Assembly: GCA_016882525.1 (NCBI GenBank)
Contig: VGPU01000005.1
Span: 1-64,000 of the forward strand
Reading direction: 5' to 3'
DNA: 64,000 nucleotides
Source of the DNA: Cyanobacteria bacterium M_surface_10_m2_119
Lineage (GTDB): Bacteria; Cyanobacteriota; Cyanobacteriia; PCC-6307; Cyanobiaceae
Part shown: piece after piece, positions 1 through 9,746 of the stretch
Layout: each line of letters opens with the position of its first letter
Position numbering within the stretch: the stretch's first letter is position 1
Program-made: the position numbers and the translations under genes
Notes under the pieces: model-generated
What the model was told of the DNA's origin: nothing
Databases searched by the model: none
Seen by the model: the letters and a program-made list of their open reading frames with translations, nothing else

Positions 1-2
1 CC

Positions 3-476
3 CCCCTCCCCGCTCCCGTCGCAGTGGAGGAGATCCCCGCCAATCGGCCAGTCCAGGCCCCTCCCCCGCCACGCCAGTTCCCACCCAGCGCTCCACTCCC
101 TGAGGCTGAACCGCCCAGCAGTCCTGCACAAGGGGCTTCCCAGCAGGAGCGCGCCGGCGAACCGGTCCCTGTTCAGGAGCCCGCGCCCCTGCTGGCCGCC
201 TTTGCAGACAGCGATCCCCAGGGGCTGCTGCTGGAGGCTCGCCCCCGGCCCGCTGCCGGTGAACTTGTGCTGGTGCTCAGCCCCGGCTGGCTGGAGCTGC
301 CCTTGCCCCTGCGGGACCGTCAGGCAGCAGCCTGGCAGGAGCGGGCCCTGGAGCAGGGTTACGAGCGTCTCCTGCTGCAGACCCCCGCCGGCCAGCTGCT
401 GGCGCGGCCAGCCCTGGTGGGGTCAGGCATGATCCTGCTCACTCCTGTCGCCCCCCCGGATGCCGATCGCGCTTGA
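3..476 (+). CDS. Hypothetical protein, C-terminal part (5' end outside window)
   Basis: The reading frame is open to the left edge, so only the C-terminal ~157 residues are visible; an in-frame GTG at 24 is not needed as a start. The visible part begins with a Pro/Ala/Glu-rich linker of about 75 residues and ends with a compact globular segment rich in Leu (a strand-like LVLVLSPGW stretch, then LLLQTPAGQLLARPAL). No known domain is recognised. The stop lies 17 bases inside murF, suggesting they are co-transcribed and translationally coupled. The protein could be a cell-envelope or regulatory factor, but function cannot be assigned. Confidence 0.6.
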   Translation, partial: PLPAPVAVEEIPANRPVQAPPPPRQFPPSAPLPEAEPPSSPAQGASQQERAGEPVPVQEPAPLLAAFADSDPQGLLLEARPRPAAGELVLVLSPGWLELPLPLRDRQAAAWQERALEQGYERLLLQTPAGQLLARPALVGSGMILLTPVAPPDADRA

Positions 477-1875
477 GGCCCTCCAGCAGCTCTGGGGTGC
501 CCCCCAGCTGGGCGACTGCCGCCACCCGGACGGGGAGGCCCGGACCGTCACCGCCATCGGCACCGACAGCCGCAGGATCGTGCCCGGTTCCCTGTTCATT
601 CCCCTGGTGGGAGAGCAGTTTGACGGCCATCGCTTCCTGGCCGATGCCGTGGCAGCCGGCTGCCAGGCGGTCGTGGCCCAGGCCGATCGGCTCGATGAGG
701 GGGCGATGGCGGCGCTGGTGGGGCAGCTCAGTGCCGCCGATGGGCTGCTCTGGCTGGTGGAGGACACCCTGCTGGCCTATCAGCAGCTGGCAGGTCTCTG
801 GCGCCGCCAGCTGGCCCAGCCGGTGGTGGCGGTGACGGGCTCGGCGGGCAAGACCAGCACCCGGGAGCTGATCCGCGCCGTGCTGGCCCCCCTGGGCCCG
901 GTGCTCGCCTCCAGCGGCAACGAGAACAACGACGTGGGTGTGCCCCTCACCCTGCTGAAGGCCGACACCAGCCACCGGGCCCTGGTGGTGGAGATGGGCA
1001 TGCGGGGCCTCGGGGAGATCGAGCGCCTCAGCCGCTGCGCCCAGCCGGATGTGGCGGTGATCACCAACATCGGCACGGCCCACATCGGCCGCCTCGGCAG
1101 CCGGGAGGCGATCGGTCAGGCCAAGTGTGAGATCGTCGCCGGCCTGCAGCCCGGCGCCCTGGTGGTGATTCCAGCGGGCGATCCCCTGCTGGATGGGGCC
1201 CTGGCCCGGGTGTGGGCGGGCCGGGTGCGCCGGGTGGCTCTGGCGGATGACCCGGGGGCCGGGGACGCCGACCTGGTGGGCGTGCTCGATGAGGACGCCG
1301 GCACCCTCACCGTGGCTGGGGCCACGCTGCCGCTTCCCCTCGATGGTCGCCACCAGGCCCGCAACCTGATGCTGGCCCTGGCGGTGGCGGAGGAACTGGG
1401 GCTGCCTCCGGCCAGCGGTCAGTCCCTGGCGGTCGATCTGCCCGGCGGCCGCAGCCGCAGGCTGGAGCTGGGGGGGGTGCAGGTGCTGGATGAGACCTAC
1501 AACGCTTCTCCCGAAGCCGTGCTGGCCTCGCTCGAGCTGCTGGCGCGTCAGCCGGCCACCCGTCGCTTTGCCGTGCTGGGCACGATGCTGGAACTCGGTG
1601 ACCAGAGCCTGTCCCTGCATCGCAGCGTGGCGGAACGGGCGGTGGAGCTCGGTCTGGACGGTTTGGTGCTGGTGGTGCCGGGGGAGGAGGGCGCGGTGAT
1701 GGCGGCGGTGGCGGCGGGCCTGCGCCACCTCAGCCGGGCCGCCACGCCGGAGGAGGCCGCCGCCGCCATCGCCCCCTGGCTGGCCCCCGGTGATGCGGTG
1801 CTGTTCAAGGCCAGCCGGGGGGTGGCGCTGGAGCGGGCGATCGCCGCGCTGGAGAGCCTGCGGGGGGCCGTCTAG
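460..1875 (+). CDS. murF: UDP-N-acetylmuramoyl-tripeptide--D-alanyl-D-alanine ligase MurF
   Basis: MurF is a cytoplasmic enzyme that uses ATP to add the D-Ala-D-Ala dipeptide to UDP-MurNAc-tripeptide, the last soluble step of peptidoglycan precursor synthesis. The 471-residue length is normal for the family. The Mur ligase P-loop is visible as TGSAGKTST at about residues 126-134, followed by the MurF-typical [10 protein letters not shown] at about 154 and [10 protein letters not shown] in the C-terminal half. The ATG start overlaps the end of the preceding gene by 17 bases. The end overlaps the end of the convergent glmU by 4 bases, so two peptidoglycan-precursor genes meet tail to tail. Confidence 0.97.
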   Translation: MPIALEALQQLWGAPQLGDCRHPDGEARTVTAIGTDSRRIVPGSLFIPLVGEQFDGHRFLADAVAAGCQAVVAQADRLDEGAMAALVGQLSAADGLLWLVEDTLLAYQQLAGLWRRQLAQPVVAVTGSAGKTSTRELIRAVLAPLGPVLASSGNENNDVGVPLTLLKADTSHRALVVEMGMRGLGEIERLSRCAQPDVAVITNIGTAHIGRLGSREAIGQAKCEIVAGLQPGALVVIPAGDPLLDGALARVWAGRVRRVALADDPGAGDADLVGVLDEDAGTLTVAGATLPLPLDGRHQARNLMLALAVAEELGLPPASGQSLAVDLPGGRSRRLELGGVQVLDETYNASPEAVLASLELLARQPATRRFAVLGTMLELGDQSLSLHRSVAERAVELGLDGLVLVVPGEEGAVMAAVAAGLRHLSRAATPEEAAAAIAPWLAPGDAVLFKASRGVALERAIAALESLRGAV

Positions 1876-3236
1876 CCCTGGGGACCGCTCCAGTTCTCCT
1901 TGACCAGCTGGCGGGCCCGGCCGAGGGCCAGGGCTCCGGCCGGCACGTCCTTGGTGAGGGTGGAGCCGGCCCCCACGGTGACGTTCGCGCCGAGAGTGAT
2001 CGGCGCCACCAGCACCGAGTTGGCGCCGGTCTTGCTGCCGGCTCCGATCACAGTGCGGTGCTTGTGCACGCCGTCGTAGTTGGCGGTGATTGTGCCGGCG
2101 CCCACGTTCACCTTGGCCCCCAGCTCGGCATCGCCGATGTAGCTGAGGTGGTTCACCTTCACGCCCTCGGCCAGACGGCTGTTCTTGATCTCCACGAAGT
2201 TGCCCACGTGGCAGCCCGCCGCCAGCTCGGCACCCGGCCGCAGCTGGGCAAACGGCCCCACGGCACAGCCCTCGCCCACGCTGGCTTGGCGCAACACCGA
2301 CTGCAGCACCTGGCTGTTCTCCCCCACCACGCTGCTCTCAATCAGCGTGCCCGGGCCGATCCGGCAGCCCGAGCCGATCGTGGTATCGCCGCGGAAGTGG
2401 CACTGGGGCTCCACCACCACGTCGCGGCCGAAGTGGGTGCCGTCGCTGACGGTGCAGCTGGCCGGATCGGTGAAGGTCACCCCCTCGCGCATCCAGTGCT
2501 CCCGCAGCCGTTGCTGCAGCACGGCTTCGCACTGGGCCAGCTGCACCCGGTCATTGATGCCGTTGATCTCATCGGCATCGGCTACCTCCAGGTGCATGGC
2601 CGTCCTGAGCATCGCCACCGTGTCGGTGAGGTAGAGCTCGCCCTGGTCGTTGTCGGTGGTGAGCTGGGGGAGCACGGCCGCCAGCTGCGGCCAGCTGAAG
2701 CAGTAGATGCCGGCGTTGATCAGGGGGTTGGCACGCTGGGGCTCACTGCAGTCGCGGTGCTCCACGATGCCGCTCACCTGGCCGTCGGCACTGGCGAACA
2801 CCCGGCCGTAACCGCTGGGATCAGCCAGCCGGGCCGTGAGCAGTGTCACGGCCGCCCCACTGGTGCGGTGCTGGCTGAGCAGCTGTTCCAGGGTTTCCGG
2901 GCGCAGCAGCGGCACATCGCCATTCAGCACCAGCAGATCGCCCTGAAATCCCGCGAGGGGCTCCAGCAGCTGCTGCACGGCGTGGCCGGTGCCGTTCTGG
3001 GGCTGCTGCAGCACGAATTCCAGGTCGGGATGCCGTGCCAGCGACTGCTCCACCCGCTCAGCCTGATGACCGACAATCAGCAGCCGTCGCTCGGGGCTGA
3101 GCCGCTCGCAGCTGCGCAACACCCGTTCCACCAGGGTGGCGCCGGCCAGGGGTTGGAGCACCTTGGGCAGGTCGCTCTTCATGCGGGTGCCCTTCCCGGC
3201 GGCCAACACGGCAACGGCGAGCATCGGCAGGGGCAA
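1872..3236 (-). CDS. glmU: Bifunctional N-acetylglucosamine-1-phosphate uridyltransferase / glucosamine-1-phosphate acetyltransferase GlmU
   Basis: GlmU makes UDP-GlcNAc for peptidoglycan and glycolipids in two steps: acetylation of GlcN-1-P, then uridylylation. The N-terminal Rossmann-like pyrophosphorylase domain shows the signature LAAGKGTRM at residues 11-19 with K at about 25. The C-terminal half (about 255-440) is a left-handed beta-helix of hexapeptide repeats, with the acetyltransferase segment NFVEIKNS and [11 protein letters not shown]. Length (454 residues) matches the family. It lies 17 bases downstream of the MnmC-like gene on the same strand, so aroA, the methyltransferase and glmU may form one transcript. 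Confidence 0.97.
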   Translation of the reverse strand: MPLPMLAVAVLAAGKGTRMKSDLPKVLQPLAGATLVERVLRSCERLSPERRLLIVGHQAERVEQSLARHPDLEFVLQQPQNGTGHAVQQLLEPLAGFQGDLLVLNGDVPLLRPETLEQLLSQHRTSGAAVTLLTARLADPSGYGRVFASADGQVSGIVEHRDCSEPQRANPLINAGIYCFSWPQLAAVLPQLTTDNDQGELYLTDTVAMLRTAMHLEVADADEINGINDRVQLAQCEAVLQQRLREHWMREGVTFTDPASCTVSDGTHFGRDVVVEPQCHFRGDTTIGSGCRIGPGTLIESSVVGENSQVLQSVLRQASVGEGCAVGPFAQLRPGAELAAGCHVGNFVEIKNSRLAEGVKVNHLSYIGDAELGAKVNVGAGTITANYDGVHKHRTVIGAGSKTGANSVLVAPITLGANVTVGAGSTLTKDVPAGALALGRARQLVKENWSGPQG

Positions 3237-3252
3237 GCGGCTGGGCCGGAAT

Positions 3253-4293
3253 CTACGCGGCCTGCCCGGTTCCGCCCTCCAGTCCCCAGCGCCGCCGCCA
3301 GGCGCTGGTGGACCCCGCGCCGCTGGCGGCCTGGGCCCGCTGGCGGGCCACCAGGATCTCCCGGGCGCTCGCCTGGCCGCTTGGATCGCGGTAGGGCTCG
3401 GCGGCGCGGGTGGCCAGGTGTTCCATCTCCATCGCGCTCAGGGGGGTCAGCGGTGGTGGCTCTGCCCCTGGATCCGGTCGTGGGTCGGCAGGCAGGGGGC
3501 CGGGGCTGGCCGCCGTTCCATAGCTCCAGGCTGCGCGCTGCCGGCCAGCCCCGACGCCCGGTTCCGGGGGGGTCGGCGGCCGGATCGACGCCAGGCTCAG
3601 CCCCGCCAGCTGCAGGCTCCGGCGCACGGCGGCCGCACAGCAGTAGGTGAGCAGCCGCCCATCGGGTTTCAGCAACCGGGCCAGGGCCCCCAGGAACTCC
3701 AGGGTCCACAGCTCCGGGCAGCGCTGGGGTGAGAAGGCATCCAGCAGCACCAGGTCGCAGCGAGCATCCAGGGCCTGGCCGCCTGCTCCGTCGGGGTCGA
3801 GCAAGGTCCCCACACCCTGGCGACCATCGCCCCAGAGCAGGCTGGCCCTGCTCGTCAACCCAGAAGGTGAGGGCGCCGTGGCCCGCCCGTCCCGCTGCAG
3901 CCCCTCCAGCAGGCGGAGCGTGCCCACCTGCCACTGCCGGCGAAAGCCTGGGGCCTCCAGGGCCTGGCGCAGCGGTGCAGGGTCGAGCTCGAGTCCCCAG
4001 ATCTGCAGCGTCAGTCCACGGGCCTGGGCCGCCTCCAGCAGGGCGGCACTGTTGGTGCCCAGTCCGAAGCCCACATCCACCACCACCAGGGATTGGCCGG
4101 CCGGGAAGCGCTCCAGCTGGGCCGGCCGCACGAACTTGGCGCGGGCCTCCCGCAGGGCGCCGATCGGGCCGTGGAAGCCCTCGCCGAAACGCCCGCTGAA
4201 CAGGCTGAAGCTGCCGTCTGCCCCGATCTGCGGCCGGAGTTCCCCGGCCACCATGGAGCCCGGAATCTCAGCTCCGCAGCCGCTGGAGGTCAT
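3253..4293 (-). CDS. MnmC-like SAM-dependent methyltransferase (DUF752 family)
   Basis: This resembles the methyltransferase domain of MnmC, which finishes the mnm5 modification of wobble uridine in tRNA. The order of elements fits: an N-terminal [11 protein letters not shown] segment, a FV-P-A-Q-L-ERF block, then a SAM-binding motif [15 protein letters not shown] at about residue 70, and [15 protein letters not shown], a hallmark of the family. The FAD-oxidase half of E. coli MnmC is absent; methyltransferase-only forms are common in cyanobacteria. The ATG at 4293 overlaps aroA by 26 bases; an internal ATG at 4254 would remove the overlap and is a fair alternative. The C-terminal tail is low-complexity. 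Confidence 0.8.
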   Translation of the reverse strand: MTSSGCGAEIPGSMVAGELRPQIGADGSFSLFSGRFGEGFHGPIGALREARAKFVRPAQLERFPAGQSLVVVDVGFGLGTNSAALLEAAQARGLTLQIWGLELDPAPLRQALEAPGFRRQWQVGTLRLLEGLQRDGRATAPSPSGLTSRASLLWGDGRQGVGTLLDPDGAGGQALDARCDLVLLDAFSPQRCPELWTLEFLGALARLLKPDGRLLTYCCAAAVRRSLQLAGLSLASIRPPTPPEPGVGAGRQRAAWSYGTAASPGPLPADPRPDPGAEPPPLTPLSAMEMEHLATRAAEPYRDPSGQASAREILVARQRAQAASGAGSTSAWRRRWGLEGGTGQAA

Positions 4294-5611
4294 CCCAGAA
4301 GCTCGGGTAGGAGACGGCCGCCGCCGCGGCCCGGTGCAGGGTGGTGGTGCCGCTGGCGATGCCGGCGGCCACGGCCAGGCTCATGGCCACCCGGTGGTCG
4401 GTCTCACTGTCCACGGTGGCGCCACGCAGTGCGGTCACGCCGGTGATCGCCATGCCGTCGTCAGCCTCCTCGATGCGGGCCCCCATGGCGCCGAGCTGGC
4501 GTGCCATCACGGCCAGCCGGTCGGTTTCCTTCACCCGCAATTCCTCCGCCCCGGTCACGCGGCTCACCCCCTCGGCGCAACAGGCGGCCACCGCCAGCAC
4601 GGGGATCTCATCCACCAGGCGGGGAATGAGTTCGGCGCCGATCTCAAAGGGCTGTAGCGGCCCGTGGCTCACCTGCAGGTCGCCCACTGGCTCGCCGGCC
4701 ACATCGCGCTGGTTCAGCACGGTGAGGCGGGCGCCCATCTGCTCCAGCACCTCAAGAATGCCGGTGCGGCTGGGGTTCAGTCCCACGTTTTCCACCGTGA
4801 GTGTGGCGCCGGGGGTGATGGCGGCGGCCACCAGCCAGAAGGCCGCCGAGCTGATGTCGCCGGGCACCACCACGGGCTGGCCCCGCAGGCTGGATCCGGG
4901 GGTGAGCGTCACCTCGGTGAGGCCCGGGCCGCCCACCTCCAGCTGGGCTCCGAAGGCCCGCAGCATCCGTTCACTGTGGTCGCGGCTCTGCACCGGCTCG
5001 ATCACCGTGGTGGGGCCCTTGGCGGTGAGGGCCGCCAGCAGGATGGCGCTCTTCACCTGGGCCGACGCCACCGGCGTATGGATCCTGTTGCCCCGGAGGG
5101 GCTGGCCCAGCACCGCCAGCGGTGCGAAGTTGCCGTCCTTGCGCCCGTTGATCACGGCGCTCATCTTGGCCAGGGGGGCTCCCACCCGCCGCATCGGCCG
5201 GCCCCGCAGGGAGCTGTCCCCGGTGAGCACGAAGTGGCGCCCCACCCGGCCGGCCAGCAGCCCGAGCATCAGCCGCATGGTGGTGCCGGAGTTGCCGCAA
5301 TCGAGCACATCGCCCGGTTCCTGAAAGCCGTCCAACCCCACCCCCTGCACGCTCACCGCCTCGCCGGCGCGGATCGCGGACACCTCCACGCCCATGGCTC
5401 GCAGGCAGGCGGCGGTACTGAGTGGGTCTTCCGCTGGCAGCAGGCCCTCGATGCGGGTGGTGCCTTCGGCGATGGCTCCGAACAGCAGGGCCCGGTGCGA
5501 AATGGATTTGTCGCCCGGCACGCGCACACGGCCGCGCAGGCTGCCACCGCCGTGGAGCTGCAGGGGGGTGGAACCGGCGGCTGGGGAGCTGGCGGCGTTG
5601 GACTCGGCCAC
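4268..5611 (-). CDS. aroA: 3-phosphoshikimate 1-carboxyvinyltransferase (EPSP synthase)
   Basis: The enzyme condenses shikimate-3-phosphate with phosphoenolpyruvate in the shikimate pathway to chorismate. Visible motifs are [12 protein letters not shown] near the N-terminus, [27 protein letters not shown] and RDHSE, then VKETDRLAV near the C-terminus. The combination GDKS / SAQVK / RDHSE resembles the class II set of EPSP synthases. The frame is open to an ATG at 5713, but that would overlap the divergent gene at 5668 and add a non-conserved Ala/Ser-rich stretch. I therefore place the start at the GTG at 5611, giving 447 residues, the usual size. The 56 bases between the two starts must hold both promoters. 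Confidence 0.93.
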   Translation of the reverse strand: MAESNAASSPAAGSTPLQLHGGGSLRGRVRVPGDKSISHRALLFGAIAEGTTRIEGLLPAEDPLSTAACLRAMGVEVSAIRAGEAVSVQGVGLDGFQEPGDVLDCGNSGTTMRLMLGLLAGRVGRHFVLTGDSSLRGRPMRRVGAPLAKMSAVINGRKDGNFAPLAVLGQPLRGNRIHTPVASAQVKSAILLAALTAKGPTTVIEPVQSRDHSERMLRAFGAQLEVGGPGLTEVTLTPGSSLRGQPVVVPGDISSAAFWLVAAAITPGATLTVENVGLNPSRTGILEVLEQMGARLTVLNQRDVAGEPVGDLQVSHGPLQPFEIGAELIPRLVDEIPVLAVAACCAEGVSRVTGAEELRVKETDRLAVMARQLGAMGARIEEADDGMAITGVTALRGATVDSETDHRVAMSLAVAAGIASGTTTLHRAAAAAVSYPSFWDDLQRLRS

Positions 5612-5667
5612 GGGCAGGCAGGGCGCTGGTGCGGCGATCCTATGGAGCGTGCTCGCCGCTGCTGCCG

Positions 5668-6057
5668 ATGACCTGCTTGTTGCCGCTGCTGCTTTCCCTG
5701 GGACTCCTGGCACCCCTCTTCTGCGGAGTGCCCCCTGCCTGGGCCTCGGGCCCCGCGGCGTTGCAGCGCGATCGTTATCTCTGCGAAGGCACTCCGCTGG
5801 TGGCGGAGGTGTTCGCCGGGGCCGTGGATGCCCCTGGCATTCCCAACACGGCCGCAGGCACGCCCCCCGGGGCCTACGTGGTCCTTCGCTGGCAGGACTG
5901 GACCCTGCAGTTGCCGCGGACGAACAATGCCGGCGCCCCGAGCTACACCGATGGCCGTTGGTGGTGGAATCCGGTGGACCCCGAACACCCCACCTTCAAG
6001 CAACGCCGGGGCAAGGTGGAGACCTATGCCTGCGAGCGGGATGGGGGCGGGGGCTGA
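5668..6057 (+). CDS. Small secreted protein with MliC-like (lysozyme inhibitor) pattern
   Basis: A 129-residue protein with a clear signal peptide: a hydrophobic core [15 protein letters not shown] and a likely cleavage after PAWA-S at about residue 27. The mature part starts with the pattern Y-L-C-E-G, contains LQLP and SYTDG followed by aromatic residues, and ends with Y-A-C-E. This is the layout of the MliC / C-type lysozyme inhibitor fold, with one Cys near each end that could form a disulfide. Similarity is weaker than in the protein at 47825. It lies 5 bases before the deacetylase gene and is probably co-transcribed with it. The assignment rests on pattern reading alone. Confidence 0.72.
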   Translation: MTCLLPLLLSLGLLAPLFCGVPPAWASGPAALQRDRYLCEGTPLVAEVFAGAVDAPGIPNTAAGTPPGAYVVLRWQDWTLQLPRTNNAGAPSYTDGRWWWNPVDPEHPTFKQRRGKVETYACERDGGGG

Positions 6058-6062
6058 TCTCC

Positions 6063-6830
6063 ATGGGCAGGGCTCTCTGGATCGGGCTGGCGCTGCTGGG
6101 ATCAGCGACCTGCCTGGCCGTGCTGGTGCTGCGACCGGCATGGCTGATCCGGTGGGTGCTCCAGCCGTTGCTGCCGGAGGTGCTGTTCTGTGCCCGAGGC
6201 CGGAGCCGGAGGGTGGCGATCACCATCGATGACGGTCCGAGCTGGGCAGTGACTCCTGGCCAGCCCACCAGTCTGGAGCTGCTGGATCTGCTCAGGCGCC
6301 TGCGGGTGCCGGCGACCTTCTTTGTGATCGGCGAGCACCTGGATCACGGGGCCCCCCAGTTTGTGGCGAGGGCCCTGGCGGACGGCCATGCGCTCGGCAA
6401 CCACCTGCAGCGCGATCAGATCTTCGCTTGCCTGGATCGGCGGGCGTTTCTGCAGCAGCTGGACAGCACGGAGGAGCGCCTGTGCCATGCCGCCGCGCCC
6501 AGGCCGTTGCCCCTGCGCTGGCTGCGACCCGGTGGCGGTTGGGTGCATCTCCCCATGCTGCGCTGGGTGCAGGCCCGGGGCTACCGCACTGTGCTTGGGT
6601 CTGTCTTTCCCTGGGACACGTTTCACCCGCCCCTGGCTTTTCAACGCTGGTTTGTGGGCGCCAACGTGCACCCTGGAGCGATCCTGGTCCTGCACGACCG
6701 GCCCGACACGATTGCGGCCACCCTCGCCACCCTGGAAGCGGTGGTGCCCGATCTCCAGCGGCGCGGCTATGCGGTTGTCGCGCTGGATGATCTGCTGGCC
6801 GATGGACCCGATCCGCTGGCCGATGGATAG
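6063..6830 (+). CDS. Polysaccharide deacetylase family protein (NodB-like), altered metal site
   Basis: A 255-residue protein with an N-terminal membrane anchor or signal (residues about 5-30) and a NodB-homology domain, the fold that removes acetyl groups from N-acetylglucosamine polymers. Visible motifs are TIDDGP at 54-59 (motif 1), TFFVIGEHL, GNHLQRD at about 112-118 (motif 2 position), RPGGGW at about 161 (motif 3), a DTFHP segment and LVLHDRP at about 214 (motif 5). In motif 2 the canonical His-x3-His is His-x3-Asp, so one metal ligand is changed. The enzyme may still bind metal or may have lost activity. It sits directly after the secreted MliC-like gene. Confidence 0.85.
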   Translation: MGRALWIGLALLGSATCLAVLVLRPAWLIRWVLQPLLPEVLFCARGRSRRVAITIDDGPSWAVTPGQPTSLELLDLLRRLRVPATFFVIGEHLDHGAPQFVARALADGHALGNHLQRDQIFACLDRRAFLQQLDSTEERLCHAAAPRPLPLRWLRPGGGWVHLPMLRWVQARGYRTVLGSVFPWDTFHPPLAFQRWFVGANVHPGAILVLHDRPDTIAATLATLEAVVPDLQRRGYAVVALDDLLADGPDPLADG

Positions 6831-6857
6831 CTCATCGATGCATCGGGCCTGCGCACG

Positions 6858-7670
<813 letters not shown>

Positions 7671-7702
7671 GGCGCCATGATCCCCCTTCCTCCAGTCGGT
7701 CG

Positions 7703-8275
7703 ATGGCTCTCGCCGATTCCCTGCCGCCCTGGCGGCCCCTGCTGCGGGCTGCCCGCCAGCGGGAGGGTCGCTCGCCCCTGGCCCGTTGGCTGCAGCTGGC
7801 CACCGTGGCGGCCGACGGCACGCCGCGGGTGCGCACCCTGGTGTTCCGCGGCTGGGGCGGCGCTGCGGCCCTCGACCTGCTCACCGATGGCCGCAGCGCC
7901 AAGGCAGGTGAACTGCGCGAGCGGCCGGAGGTCGAGCTCTGCTGGCTGCTGCCGCGCGCCCGTTGTCAGTTCCGCCTGCGGGGAGCCGTGCTGGCTCTGC
8001 CGGCGGAGCAGGAGCAGGCCGAGCGCCAGCGCCACTGGCATGCCCTCACCCCGGAGGCCCGCGCCCTGTGGGGCTGGCCGCCCCCCGGGCTCCCGCTCGA
8101 TCCCTCAGGTCCGTTCCCAGCAGCCCTGCCGGAGGAGACACCCCAGCCTGCGGGGTTCCTGTTGCTGCGCATCGCCCTCGACCAGGTGGAGCTGCTGGAG
8201 CTGGGCGGTCAGCCGCACCGTCGCCGCCGCTGGCGCGCCGCTGGCCACTGGCAGGAGGAGCCGCTCAATCCCTGA
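7703..8275 (+). CDS. Pyridoxamine 5'-phosphate oxidase-like FMN-binding protein (Alr4036 type)
   Basis: A 190-residue split-barrel flavoprotein of the PNPOx-like group. The N-terminal half has the typical layout: an R-x-E-G-R-S segment, LATVAADGTPRVRTLVFRGW (the FMN-phosphate and riboflavin contact region), TDGRSAK and an ELCWLLP strand. The C-terminal PNPOx dimerisation region, which carries substrate-specific residues in true PdxH, is present only in divergent form. The protein is therefore likely related to but not identical with PdxH. The substrate is unknown. The last 11 bases overlap the convergent peroxiredoxin-like gene. Confidence 0.8.
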   Translation: MALADSLPPWRPLLRAARQREGRSPLARWLQLATVAADGTPRVRTLVFRGWGGAAALDLLTDGRSAKAGELRERPEVELCWLLPRARCQFRLRGAVLALPAEQEQAERQRHWHALTPEARALWGWPPPGLPLDPSGPFPAALPEETPQPAGFLLLRIALDQVELLELGGQPHRRRRWRAAGHWQEEPLNP

Positions 8276-8999
8276 GCGGAAGCGGTTGGCCCGTGCTGTC
8301 GTGGCTGCGCTCCAGCCAGGGGCCCAGGAAAGCCAGCGGCTGGCCCATGGTGGCCGAGAAGCCCAGGATGCCGACCTCACGGTGGCTGTAGAGCAGGGTG
8401 TCATCGGCATCGAGCAGGAAGGTGCCGCCGCGCTGGGTGAGGTGGTCGTCGCTGGGCACGTAAGTCCGCCAGCGGCCCAGCACTTCCACCATGTTGCGCA
8501 GCCGCACCGTGGCCAGTTCAAAGGGGCGCTGGTGGCCCTGCCCCACCAGGTTGAACAGGGGAATTTCAAGCCTGGCTGGGGCCTGGCGGTCGCCGGTGTA
8601 CCCCCGCAGCACCTCCGCGAGGGTGCCGGGAGAGCCGATGCCGGCGCACATCAACAGCAGGGCTGGCCAGGGGCCAAGGGGGGTCTGCAGGCCGGGATAG
8701 AGCCCGAGGGCCCGATGCAGGCTCGGCTCCGCCTCCACCCGCAGAGCCGTGCGCGGCAACCCGGTGTAGGCGCAGAACCGCTCCGCGCCGGTCTCGTTGC
8801 CGATCGCGATCGCCTGCGGCACCATCCCCGCAGCCGCCAGCTGCGGCAGGGCGGCCGCCAGGGCCTGAGCGTATTCCAGGCTGTCGAAATCGCCCAGCTG
8901 ACCCATCACCACCACCAGCCGCCGCCGGCCCCGGGCCATGGCCGGGATCGTGGCGAGGAGCTCAAGCAGGGGCTGGGGGGCGCGCGGCTGGTCGGTCAT
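8265..8999 (-). CDS. Peroxiredoxin-like (AhpC/TSA-like) family protein
   Basis: A 244-residue soluble protein with a thioredoxin-like layout: LVVVMGQLGDFDSLEYAQAL, an LAAAGMVPQAIAIGN strand-loop, F-x-x-YTGLP and ALGLYPG. These match the cyanobacterial peroxiredoxin-like family that is often annotated as AhpC/TSA. The redox-active CxxC or T-x-x-C motif of classic peroxiredoxins is not evident; single cysteines occur in FCAYTGLP and LLMCAG. The start is the ATG at 8999, where family-like sequence begins; the frame continues upstream without recognisable content. Catalytic activity is uncertain. Confidence 0.72.
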   Translation of the reverse strand: MTDQPRAPQPLLELLATIPAMARGRRRLVVVMGQLGDFDSLEYAQALAAALPQLAAAGMVPQAIAIGNETGAERFCAYTGLPRTALRVEAEPSLHRALGLYPGLQTPLGPWPALLLMCAGIGSPGTLAEVLRGYTGDRQAPARLEIPLFNLVGQGHQRPFELATVRLRNMVEVLGRWRTYVPSDDHLTQRGGTFLLDADDTLLYSHREVGILGFSATMGQPLAFLGPWLERSHDSTGQPLPLRD

Positions 9000-9231
9000 G
9001 GGCGGGTCAGGCGTCAGGGCTAGGTGCCTCCGGATCCCCGGGGTGCGGGTTCTGCATGAACCAGAGCCATCCTGCGGCCCCGCGGCCGGACATCGAGTCC
9101 CCGTCGTCCTCGCCGATCCCCTCCACTCCCCCCTGTCGGCCGGCAGGAGCAGGTGCGACCCGCTGGCTCCAGGCCGTTTCTGTCCGTACCATGCCGGCGC
9201 CACCCGGCCCCCCAGGCAGGACCCATTGATC

Positions 9232-9737
9232 ATGCTGTGCGCTCGTCTGCGCTCCACCGTCACGCCTCAGGGGATTTCGGGTCGTTGGACCGCCCCTCTG
9301 GTGGCTGCAGCCGTTCTCGTCCTGCAGGCCGGCCCTGCCCTGGCCTCCTGCCAGTTCCTGATGCCGATCGGGGGGGGGGGGGTGGCGAGCCGGTGGTTCA
9401 GAAACGCATCAGCCCGGATGGTCTGGTGCGCCGCAACAACTGGAACACCGATTTCGCCGTTGATCGCAACTTCAGCCGCTACCGCATCACTCTGCAGTCC
9501 GCTTCAACTGAGCGAGCCGTATTCCCCATCGCGGTATTCCTCCGGTTCACCGACAACACCGACATTCGTCTGGTGAATGAGAACCGCACCCTTGAGCCGA
9601 ATCAGACCCACGTGTTCGGCCCGTTCCCCGCGGTGCCCGGCAAGCGCACCAACCAGGTGAACGTGCGGGTGGGAGCCACGACCATGCCCGGTTCCACTGG
9701 CTTCAGCTACCGGGTGTCCGTGGAGGGGTGCACCTGA
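9232..9737 (+). pseudogene. Secreted protein gene interrupted by a +1/-2 shift at a run of 13 G
   Basis: An ATG at 9232 opens a signal peptide (a hydrophobic run LVAAAVLVLQAGPALA, cleavage before SCQF). After codons for MPIGGGG the frame runs through a tract of 13 G (9370-9382) and then reads nonsense. The frame that continues to the stop at 9737 encodes EPVVQKRISPDGLVRRNNWNTDF and about 95 further residues of ordinary composition, ending in VSVEGCT. With 11 or 14 G the two halves join into one exported protein of about 168 residues. No domain is recognised; the mature part looks beta-rich, with NTDIRLVNENRTL and a paired Cys at each end. It is either a real contingency locus, a pseudogene or a sequencing error in the G run. 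Confidence 0.7.
9370..9382 (+). repeat. Homopolymeric tract of 13 G inside a coding region
   Basis: Thirteen consecutive G lie in the early part of the secreted-protein gene, about 45 codons after its start. The upstream frame reads Gly codons through it and leaves the downstream frame by one base. Long G runs are prone to slipped-strand mispairing during replication and also to base-calling error. I saw no longer G run elsewhere in the window. Confidence 0.95.
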
Positions 9738-9746
9738 GCATCCCCG

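Noticed and set aside
439-1728. Minus-strand open frame of 429 codons opposite murF
   Set aside because: Composition is His/Gln/Gly-rich as expected from the shadow of a GC-rich gene; murF motifs on the plus strand are complete.
2058-3650. Plus-strand open frame of 530 codons opposite glmU
   Set aside because: Shadow of glmU; no recognisable domain and the real gene is clearly on the minus strand.
7671-7702. Thiamine riboswitch before thiD
   Set aside because: The gap to the divergent gene is only 32 bases, too short for a THI element, and no conserved core is present.
9007-9093. A 28-residue minus-strand frame starting MSGRGAAGW upstream of the peroxiredoxin-like gene
   Set aside because: Not hydrophobic enough for a membrane peptide, no family and no overlap signature; could be chance.
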